Source of the DNA: Clostridia bacterium
GTDB taxonomy: Bacteria > Bacillota > Clostridia > Oscillospirales > CAG-272
Direction of reading: 5' to 3'
DNA: 10,867 nucleotides
NCBI GenBank assembly: GCA_017451975.1
Contig: JAFTNI010000169.1
Location: forward strand, 1 to 10,867
Notes under the pieces: model-generated
Database searches by the model: none
Seen by the model: the letters and a program-made list of their open reading frames with translations, nothing else
Told to the model about the DNA's origin: nothing
Shown: one piece after another, positions 6,105 to 10,867 of the stretch
Position numbering within the stretch: position 1 is the first letter of the stretch
Layout: every line of letters starts with the position of its first letter
Made by a program: the position numbers and the translations under genes

Positions 6105-8084
6105 ATGAGATTCAGACAGGTACATCTAGATTTCCACACGAGCGAAGATATAGAAAAAGTCGGCAGCGAATTTTCTCGCGAGCAGTTCCAGGCTTGCCTG
6201 AAAATGGGCCATGTCGATTCCATCACACTTTTTTCCAAATGCCACCACGGCTGGGCATATCACCCCTCCAAAGCAAAGAAGATGCATCCCGGTCTTGACT
6301 TCGACCTTCTTCGTGAGCAGATAGAGGCTGCTCACGAAATAGGCGTAAAAACTCCCGTTTACCTTTCCGCAGGTCTTGACGAAAGAATTGCCCGCGAAAA
6401 GCCCGAATGGCTCCTTCGCAACAAGGACCAGACGATTGCGTGGACAGCCGACTTCACAACCCCCGGCTACCACAGATTTTGCTATAACACGGGTTACCTC
6501 GATTTCCTTCTCGACCAGATTGCAGAGGTTTGCGAAAACTACGATGCAGATGCGATCTTCCTCGATATGGTTCACATCATTCCTTGCTACTGCCACAAGT
6601 GCATGAACGATATGAAGGCAAAAGGGCTCGACCCCTTCAACGAGGATAACGCATACCGCTTTGCATACGACACGTATATGACGTATGCGCGCCGCGTACG
6701 CGAAACTATCGATAAATACCGCCCGGGCCTTCCCGTATTCCACAACGCAGGCCACCTTCCCGTGGGCAACCGCGAATATGCATATGCAAATACACACCTC
6801 GAGCTTGAAAGCCTTCCCACGGGCGGCTGGGGCTACGACCATTTCCCGCTTTCCGCGGCTTACGCCAGAACGCTTGATATGGAATTCCTTGGTATGACGG
6901 GTAAATTCCACGCCTCCTGGGGCGAATTCGGCGGATTTAAGCACCCGAACGCGCTCCGCTACGAGGCATCGCTTTCCATTGCAAACGGCGCGAAGGTTTC
7001 TATTGGCGACCAGCTCCACCCCAACGGCAAAATGGACGTTGCAACGTATAAGCTCATCGGCGCGGCTTTCGAAGAAGTTGAAAAGAAGGAGCCTTGGCTT
7101 GATAACGTTGAAAGCGTTGCAGATATTGCAATCCTTTCTCAGGAGGCTCTCTTCCGCCATATGTACCCCGACGTTTGCCCCCCCGGAAAGAAATCCTGGC
7201 GCGGCACAATAGGCGCTTCCAGAATTTTGCTTGAAGGCAAATACCTCTTCGACGTTGTAGACTGCGACGGCGATTTTGAAAAATATAAGCTCATTATCCT
7301 TACGGATACGGCGAAGCTCGACGATGAGGTTGCCGAAAAGCTTAAAACGTTTGTAAGCGGCGGCGGTAAGGTGCTCGCCTCCGGCGAATCCGCGCTCTAT
7401 GCAGACGGTCGCGGCTTTGCGCTCGACCTCGGTGCGAAATACAACGGGGATGCAAAATTCGTTCCCGCATATATCCGCCCGAAATTCGAAATGGAAGGCC
7501 TTTGGGAATCTGCTTATGCTATCTATGCTCCCTCTTGCGATATCACGGCAACGGGCGAGGTTATAGCATATAAAGAAAACCCCTATTTCAACCGCACGGC
7601 TATGCACTTCTGCAGCCACGCGCAGACACCGAACGACCCCGAAAAGCTTTACCCTGCAATGACACTCGGTAAAGACGGCGCGTATATCGCGTTCAATATG
7701 TTTGCAGAATATGCGGATAACGGCGCGCTTATCGCACGCGAAACTGTTAAGCACGCGATAGACGTTCTTCTCGGCGAAGATAAAACTATTACAACAAACC
7801 TTCCCGCACAGGGCGTTATAACGCTTATGGACCAGGCAAACGAGCACAGACTTGTAAATCACCTGCTTTACGCTTCGCCTGTTAAACGCGGTAAGAAAGC
7901 GGAAATTATCGAGGACCTTATTCCGATTCACGACACTGAGGTTTCCGTTTCCATGTATTCCGCACCGAAGCGCGTTTACCTCGCACCGCAGATGCAGGAT
8001 ATTCCTTTCGATTATACAGACGGTGTGCTGACGTATACGGTAGATAAATTCAGCTGCCACCAGATGGTTGTTATTGATTATTAA
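6105..8084 (+). CDS. Putative glycoside hydrolase, GHL6-type TIM barrel plus beta-galactosidase-trimerisation-like domain
   Basis: This is a 659-residue protein with no signal peptide, so it is cytoplasmic. The N-terminal half matches the 'hypothetical glycosyl hydrolase 6' pattern as I recall it: RQVHLDFHTSEDI, HVDSITLFSKCHHGWAY (37-52), TPVYLSAGLDE, AIFLDMV (150-156), a cysteine cluster PCYCHKC (160-166), then LELESLPTGGW (232-242) and SWGEFGGF (271-278). Asp154 and Glu233/235 are candidate catalytic acids, and the cysteines may bind a metal as in GH42-like enzymes; both are inferences. Residues about 337-560 resemble the glutamine-amidotransferase-like trimerisation domain (LIILTDTAKLDDEVAEKLKTF, then VSGGGKVLASGES). 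A beta-rich C-terminal domain follows. The substrate is unknown. AAAGTGAGG (6088-6096) precedes the ATG. It sits 30 bp after infB and 12 bp before a serine hydrolase gene. Confidence 0.8.
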   Translation: MRFRQVHLDFHTSEDIEKVGSEFSREQFQACLKMGHVDSITLFSKCHHGWAYHPSKAKKMHPGLDFDLLREQIEAAHEIGVKTPVYLSAGLDERIAREKPEWLLRNKDQTIAWTADFTTPGYHRFCYNTGYLDFLLDQIAEVCENYDADAIFLDMVHIIPCYCHKCMNDMKAKGLDPFNEDNAYRFAYDTYMTYARRVRETIDKYRPGLPVFHNAGHLPVGNREYAYANTHLELESLPTGGWGYDHFPLSAAYARTLDMEFLGMTGKFHASWGEFGGFKHPNALRYEASLSIANGAKVSIGDQLHPNGKMDVATYKLIGAAFEEVEKKEPWLDNVESVADIAILSQEALFRHMYPDVCPPGKKSWRGTIGASRILLEGKYLFDVVDCDGDFEKYKLIILTDTAKLDDEVAEKLKTFVSGGGKVLASGESALYADGRGFALDLGAKYNGDAKFVPAYIRPKFEMEGLWESAYAIYAPSCDITATGEVIAYKENPYFNRTAMHFCSHAQTPNDPEKLYPAMTLGKDGAYIAFNMFAEYADNGALIARETVKHAIDVLLGEDKTITTNLPAQGVITLMDQANEHRLVNHLLYASPVKRGKKAEIIEDLIPIHDTEVSVSMYSAPKRVYLAPQMQDIPFDYTDGVLTYTVDKFSCHQMVVIDY

Positions 8085-8096
8085 TATAGGTGAATT

Positions 8097-9248
8097 ATGG
8101 ATTTTACACCCGTTAAGAGTGTAATGGATGATATCACAGCCTGGAATATTCCCGGTTGTGATATTGCCATTATGAAAGATAATGAGCTTGTTTTCCGCTA
8201 TCAAGCGGGCTACAGCGACCTTGAAAACAAAACCCCCATGAAGGGGGACGAGCTTTACTACCTCTTTTCTGCTACAAAGCCCATAACGGGCGCCGCGGCA
8301 GTGAAGCTTATGGAGGAAGGGAAGATAAGCCCCTACGATGAAGTGGGTAAATACATTCCTTCTTTCAACGGTATCAAAGTAAATATTCCGAAGGCAGACG
8401 GCACTTTTGAGCGCGTAGCGGCGCTCCGCCCCGTGCGAATAATAGACCTGCTTACGATGACGGCGGGGCTTGACTATAACCTTTCTTCCCCCGAGCTTCA
8501 CGCGCTTATGAAAAGCACGGGCGGCAGATGCCCCACAGTCGACGTGGCAAATACGCTTGGCGAGCGCGGGCTTTTCTTCCACCCCGGCGAAAAGTTCTGC
8601 TACAGCCTTTGCCTTGACGTTATGGGCGCGGTTATTGAGGTTGCCTCGGGCGAGCGCTTCGGCGATTACCTGCGCACGCGCTTCTTTGAGCCGCTGGGTA
8701 TGACGCATACTACGTTTAACATAACGCCCGAGCTGAAAAAGCAGATAGCTCCGCTTTACATTTTCGATAATGAGCTCGGCAAGCCGAAGATAAAGGAAAA
8801 CGGCAACGTATTTATATTTGGCAGTGAATTTGAGGGCGGCGGAGCAGGGCTTGTTTCCACCGTGGACGATTACATCAAATTCACAAATATGCTTACAAAC
8901 CTCGGCAAATCGAGCGAGGGCGTGCGCGTAATGAGCGAAGAAAGCGTGAACTTCATGCGCGAAAACCGCATAACCGAGGAGCATATGAAAATGTTCTGGG
9001 GCGGCTGGAAATACCTGCGCGGCTTTGGCTATGGATGCGGCGTGCGCACGGCGGTTTACCCCGAGCTTGTGGCAGGGCATTTTTCCAAGGGCGAGTTCGG
9101 CTGGTGCGGCGCGGCAGGCGCTATGGTAATAGCAGCCCCCGAGGACGGTATTTCCGTTTACTACGCACAGCATATGCAGAACAGCTTCGAATGGGTTGTT
9201 CACCCGAAGCTGCGCAAGGCTGTATGGGAGTCTTTCGGATTGACGTAA
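8097..9248 (+). CDS. Serine hydrolase, class C beta-lactamase-fold family
   Basis: The 383-residue protein belongs to the beta-lactamase/penicillin-binding/esterase superfamily. The nucleophile motif is Ser58-Ala-Thr-Lys61 in YYLFSATKPITGAA. The usual second motif Y-x-N is replaced by Tyr169-Ser-Leu171 (FCYSLCLDVMGAVIE), a variant I associate with esterase/peptidase-like members rather than true beta-lactamases. The third-motif region is GEFGWCGAAGAMV (332-344). RFFEPLGMTHTTF (195-207) is the typical family helix-turn. There is no signal peptide, so it is probably cytoplasmic, arguing against cell-wall or antibiotic substrates in the periplasmic sense. A role in deacylating or hydrolysing products linked to the neighbouring glycosidase is plausible but inferred. 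AGGTGA (8088-8093) precedes the ATG, and the gene lies only 12 bp after the glycosidase, so they form one transcript. Confidence 0.85.
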   Translation: MDFTPVKSVMDDITAWNIPGCDIAIMKDNELVFRYQAGYSDLENKTPMKGDELYYLFSATKPITGAAAVKLMEEGKISPYDEVGKYIPSFNGIKVNIPKADGTFERVAALRPVRIIDLLTMTAGLDYNLSSPELHALMKSTGGRCPTVDVANTLGERGLFFHPGEKFCYSLCLDVMGAVIEVASGERFGDYLRTRFFEPLGMTHTTFNITPELKKQIAPLYIFDNELGKPKIKENGNVFIFGSEFEGGGAGLVSTVDDYIKFTNMLTNLGKSSEGVRVMSEESVNFMRENRITEEHMKMFWGGWKYLRGFGYGCGVRTAVYPELVAGHFSKGEFGWCGAAGAMVIAAPEDGISVYYAQHMQNSFEWVVHPKLRKAVWESFGLT

Positions 9249-9257
9249 GAAAATATG

Positions 9258-9285
9258 AAAAAGCACACCGCACGGTGTGCTTTTT
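9258..9285 (+). terminator. Strong, possibly bidirectional terminator after the serine hydrolase gene
   Basis: AAAAAGCACACCG (9258-9270) and CGGTGTGCTTTTT (9273-9285) are perfect complements around CA; in practice about 12 pairs with a GCAC loop. It begins 9 bases after the serine hydrolase stop. Because A5 and T5 flank the GC-rich core on both strands, it can end the rightward operon and also the leftward HAD-phosphatase transcript. Confidence 0.85.
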
Positions 9286-9325
9286 GCTTAATCATTTACG
9301 GGTACGTATGCCTGAAAATGAAATA

Positions 9326-9363
9326 CCACCTGCCAAGGTGCATATCATGGCGGGTGGATTTTT
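9326..9363 (+). terminator. Second rightward terminator
   Basis: CCACCTGCCA (9326-9335) pairs with TGGCGGGTGG (9348-9357) across a 12-base loop and is followed by ATTTTT. The single non-Watson-Crick position is a U-G wobble in rightward RNA but a C-A mismatch in leftward RNA, so the rightward direction is favoured. It backs up the hairpin at 9258-9285 and ends one base before the stop codon of the converging HAD gene. Confidence 0.65.
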
Positions 9364-9364
9364 A

Positions 9365-9826
9365 TTATACTCTTCCGTTCAAAATTTTTATTGCTTCCAT
9401 TACGTCTTCCTCGCAAAGTCCGCCGCGAAAGGGAATAGTGCGGATTATATACGCATCGAGGTGCTCGTGCTGAAGGTACATATCGTCTATTATAACGAAC
9501 CTCGTTGCCTCGGGGTTTTCGTCGAGCCACGCGAGAATTTCTTCCTCTCTGACGTAGGAAATGCGCGGGGTTTTGCTATAGACGGTAAGCCCTTGCGCGG
9601 CAAATGCCTCGTTTATTTCGCGCCCCATAGCATCACATTCCTCGGGGTTTTCGCTCCAGTGCGAGCGCCAAGAGGTGGTAAGCACGATTTTTGCGCCGCT
9701 TGCGCGCACAATTTCGGCAAGCAGAGCCACGCGCTCGGGATCTATGCCAATGCCGCGGCATTTATTTTTTATTATGAACCTATCGCAGTTAAGTACGCCG
9801 TCTATATCGAGAAAAATTATTTTCAT
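9365..9826 (-). CDS. HAD-superfamily hydrolase, 'Swiss Army Knife RNA repair' HAD type
   Basis: This is a compact 153-residue phosphatase-like protein with no cap domain. Motif I is FLDIDGVLN with nucleophile Asp7 and acid/base Asp9. Motif II is VLTTSWR (48-54), and motif IV is FVIIDD with Asp114-Asp115. TTSWRxxW and a C-terminal IPFRGGL (131-137) are features of the HAD domain first described within multi-domain RNA-repair proteins and found very often as a stand-alone protein in bacteria and phages. The substrate is unknown; a nucleic-acid or nucleotide phosphate is a guess from the family name only. AAGGAGG lies 7 bases before the ATG. It is a single-gene transcript with its own promoter at 9868-9896, converging on the serine hydrolase operon. 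Confidence 0.85.
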   Translation of the reverse strand: MKIIFLDIDGVLNCDRFIIKNKCRGIGIDPERVALLAEIVRASGAKIVLTTSWRSHWSENPEECDAMGREINEAFAAQGLTVYSKTPRISYVREEEILAWLDENPEATRFVIIDDMYLQHEHLDAYIIRTIPFRGGLCEEDVMEAIKILNGRV

Positions 9827-9867
9827 AATTGCCTCCTTGCCGTTAGGCTTTGTAGCTTTGGGTTTTC

Positions 9868-9896
9868 ATTATATCATATACACAATAAAAAATCAA
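9868..9896 (-). promoter_or_regulatory. Promoter of the HAD gene
   Basis: On the minus strand, TTGATT (9891-9896) and TATAAT (9868-9873) are separated by 17 bases, with TGA immediately before the -10 (extended -10). RNA would start near 9861, giving a leader of about 35 bases to the ATG at 9826. Confidence 0.75.
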
Positions 9897-9926
9897 CAAA
9901 TTAACGCTATAAATGCATAAAAGGCG

Positions 9927-9954
9927 AAAAAAAGCCCCGAAAATCGGAGCTTTT
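9927..9954 (-). terminator. Terminator of the mazF transcript
   Basis: In leftward RNA, AAAAGCUCCGA (9944-9954) pairs with UCGGGGCUUUU (9930-9940) around a UUU loop, with one U-G wobble, and the U run totals seven (down to 9927). In the rightward direction the wobble becomes a C-A mismatch and the T run is shorter, so leftward use is favoured. It lies about 180 bases past the mazF stop and just before the HAD promoter. Confidence 0.75.
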
Positions 9955-9984
9955 GAAATATTCGATATAAATCTCGAAACCAAT

Positions 9985-10132
9985 TATCTCTTGGAGTTTT
10001 CTCGGAAGTGTTTATACCCCTAAATATCGTTGAATAACGTCCATTTTGTGTGATTTTATGGCGTTTTCATCGCATATCGTGGTATAACTTTCGTATCGTT
10101 CTATAGGTTTTTGCACCAAATTTGCACCAAAA
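9985..10132 (-). repeat. Repeated module, inner copy (downstream of mazF)
   Basis: Read leftward from the mazF stop, this non-coding stretch holds two GCACCAA units 11 bp apart (G at 10113 and 10124, given on the plus strand) and exact TATCGT hexamers at 10025, 10075 and 10094. Degenerate ones (TAACGT 10035, TTTTGT 10044, TTTTAT 10054, TTTCAT 10065, TATAAC 10083) keep a period of about 10 bp. A TATCTCTTGGAG box lies at 9985-9996. A - strand terminator follows about 30 bp later. The same elements in the same order and orientation occur at 10622-10750. The GCACCAA block and the TATCTCTTGGAG box are identical between copies; the hexamer array is degenerate here. Confidence 0.8.
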
Positions 10133-10133
10133 A

Positions 10134-10481
10134 TTATGTATTTTGAAGGTTCAATGACACTTGAAGAGCTTGGTCAACCTCTTTCATTTTTTCATCATCA
10201 ATATGCCCCATTTTTTCCTTGATACGCATCTTATCCAATGTGCGAATCTGTTCAAGAAGAATAACATAGTCTTTTACCAAACCGATGTTTTCTCCGGAGA
10301 ACTTTACACACGATGAATTAAGCTTTATCTTTTTGCTGGTAATAGCAGCTACAACAACAGTAGAAGTATATCTGTTAATTTTATCATTTGAAATAACCAA
10401 AACAGGACGTGTGCCACCTTCCACTGCCCCCACTACCGGACTTAGGTCAGCATAATAAATATCACCGCGTTTGATTACCAT
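10134..10481 (-). CDS. mazF: MazF/PemK-family endoribonuclease toxin, without an adjacent MazE
   Basis: This 115-residue protein is close to B. subtilis MazF (EndoA) over its full length: VIKRGDIYYADLSPVVG, EGGTRPVLVI, VVAAITSK, DYVILLEQIRTLDKMR and DDEKMKEVDQALQVSL. The catalytic pair known from B. subtilis, Arg25 and Thr48, falls at exactly the same residue numbers. Such enzymes cut mRNA at short specific sequences and are normally held inactive by MazE encoded just upstream. Here the -10 box lies only 40 bases before the ATG, so no antitoxin gene fits in the transcript, and none is seen nearby. The ATG at 10481 is chosen for its AGGTGA site and its match to the family N-terminus. The frame stays open to 10754, but that extension crosses a terminator and the promoter. 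The gene is bracketed by two copies of a repeated module. Confidence 0.92.
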   Translation of the reverse strand: MVIKRGDIYYADLSPVVGAVEGGTRPVLVISNDKINRYTSTVVVAAITSKKIKLNSSCVKFSGENIGLVKDYVILLEQIRTLDKMRIKEKMGHIDDEKMKEVDQALQVSLNLQNT

Positions 10482-10521
10482 AGTTTTCACCTCGTTTTTG
10501 AAAAATAAAGCTTTACTCATA

Positions 10522-10550
10522 ATTATACACCAAAAAGGCAAAAATGTCAA
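10522..10550 (-). promoter_or_regulatory. Consensus promoter of mazF
   Basis: On the minus strand, TTGACA (10545-10550) and TATAAT (10522-10527) are perfect consensus hexamers with a 17-base spacer. RNA would start near 10515, giving a leader of about 34 bases. No operator-like palindrome is visible over the promoter, unlike classical autoregulated mazEF promoters. Confidence 0.9.
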
Positions 10551-10553
10551 GAT

Positions 10554-10589
10554 AAAGAGAAAAACAGCACCCACCGAAGTGAGTGCTGT
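10554..10589 (-). terminator. Leftward terminator upstream of the mazF promoter
   Basis: In leftward RNA, ACAGCACUCAC pairs with GUGGGUGCUGU around a UUCG tetraloop (10564-10589). There is one U-G wobble, then UUUUUCUCUUU. It ends three bases before the mazF -35 box and insulates mazF from leftward transcription entering from beyond the right edge of the window. This implies a leftward gene to the right. Confidence 0.85.
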
Positions 10590-10621
10590 GATTTTCGAAG
10601 ATAAACCGAAGAAATATAACG

Positions 10622-10750
10622 TATCTCTTGGAGGTTTAGCAATATCGTTAATTATCGTGTGATATCGTAGATTTATCATGTGTTTTCGTGCGATATCGTG
10701 AATATCGTGAGTATCGTCGCATAAAGTGTTGCACCAAATTTGCACCAAAA
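10622..10750 (-). repeat. Repeated module, outer copy (upstream of mazF)
   Basis: This copy holds TATCTCTTGGAG at 10622-10633 and a regular array of eight hexamers starting at 10643, 10653, 10663, 10674, 10684, 10694, 10703 and 10712. Six are exact TATCGT; two vary (TATCAT at 10674, TTTCGT at 10684). Two GCACCAA units follow (G at 10731 and 10742), plus a degenerate third (ACACCAA at 10753). The distance from the last TATCGT to the GCACCAA block is 17 bp in both copies. The 10-bp period rules out a protein-coding repeat and puts the hexamers on one face of the helix. Confidence 0.85.
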
Positions 10751-10779
10751 TCACACCAACGCTTAACGCCTATTCAGCT

Positions 10780-10799
10780 CGACAAATTGGAATTTGTCG
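10780..10799. other. Palindrome near the right edge
   Basis: CGACAAATT (10780-10788) and AATTTGTCG (10791-10799) are perfect 9-bp arms around GG. No T run follows on either strand, so it is not a typical terminator. On the minus strand it lies inside a short frame (10763-10822) reading METIRIISDKFQFVELNRR, which might be the end of a gene, although an in-frame TAG lies upstream at 10847-10849. No other gene is recognised between 10751 and 10867. Confidence 0.5.
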
Positions 10800-10867
10800 G
10801 ATATTATTCTGATTGTTTCCATATTCTTGGCCACATAGTTCCATTGCTATACAGAACAAAGAAACGC

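Noticed and set aside
8097..9248. Antibiotic-resistance beta-lactamase
   Set aside because: It has no signal peptide, the second motif is altered, and the gene is co-transcribed with a glycosidase; resistance is not supported.
6126..9266. A 1046-codon open frame on the minus strand
   Set aside because: It is antisense to two recognised proteins with good ribosome binding sites. The translation has no family resemblance and reflects codon bias in the real genes.
9035..9904. A 289-codon plus-strand frame
   Set aside because: It overlaps the serine hydrolase gene, two terminators and the HAD gene in the wrong frame or strand, with no supporting start signal.
10471..10662. A 63-codon plus-strand frame upstream of mazF, considered as an antitoxin
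   Set aside because: It runs opposite to mazF across its promoter and terminator, has no convincing ribosome binding site and shows no MazE-like AbrB/RHH features.
10025..10717. CRISPR array
   Set aside because: The repeated unit is 6 bp at 10-bp spacing with no 25-40-bp repeats or spacers, and there are no cas genes.
10134..10754. A 206-residue extended version of MazF
   Set aside because: The N-terminal extension would be translated through the phased array, a terminator hairpin and a consensus promoter. The family length and ribosome binding site support the ATG at 10481.

Overview
The window looks like a chromosomal segment from a Bacillota species, probably an uncultured Clostridia of gut or rumen type. 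The reasons are the rimP-nusA-ylxR-ylxQ-infB gene order (ylxR/ylxQ between nusA and infB is typical of low-GC Gram-positives), a short NusA without C-terminal repeats, strong AGGAGG-type ribosome binding sites, sigma-A-like promoters, and a B. subtilis-like MazF. This placement is inferred from gene content; no marker gene such as 16S is present.

Layout. Positions 2-316 hold the 3' end of a gene cut by the window edge, possibly with a PH-like domain. Positions 371-937 encode an HD-domain phosphohydrolase of the YfbR / 5'-deoxynucleotidase kind. An intergenic region follows, with a possible tiny antisense gene and a clear extended -10 promoter (1076-1104). That promoter drives a leader containing a 13-bp hairpin, then the translation/transcription operon: rimP (1191-1658), nusA (1686-2711), ylxR/rnpM (2724-2999), ylxQ (2999-3343) and infB (3369-6074). 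Instead of the usual rbfA, infB is followed after 30 bp by a GHL6-type putative glycoside hydrolase (6105-8084) and a beta-lactamase-fold serine hydrolase (8097-9248). No terminator or promoter is visible between them, so they are probably co-transcribed. Two hairpins (9258-9285 and 9326-9363) end this rightward unit.

The right end is leftward (- strand) and accessory in character. It holds a small HAD phosphatase of the 'Swiss Army Knife RNA repair' HAD type (9365-9826) with its own promoter, and a lone MazF endoribonuclease gene (10134-10481) with a consensus promoter and no MazE. Two copies of a roughly 200-bp non-coding module bracket mazF in the same orientation. Each copy has tandem GCACCAA units, then an array of TATCGT-like hexamers repeated about every 10 bp, then a TATCTCTTGGAG box, then a - strand terminator. 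This repeated module is the least explained structure here and the best candidate for something undescribed: a cassette boundary, a recombinase site, or a conserved 3' control element.

How the genes relate. RimP (30S maturation), NusA (elongation and termination), YlxR (RNase P modulator), YlxQ (K-turn binding) and IF2 form one gene-expression unit, probably autoregulated through the leader hairpin. The two hydrolases downstream appear to ride on that operon. The HAD and MazF genes are independent single-gene transcripts.
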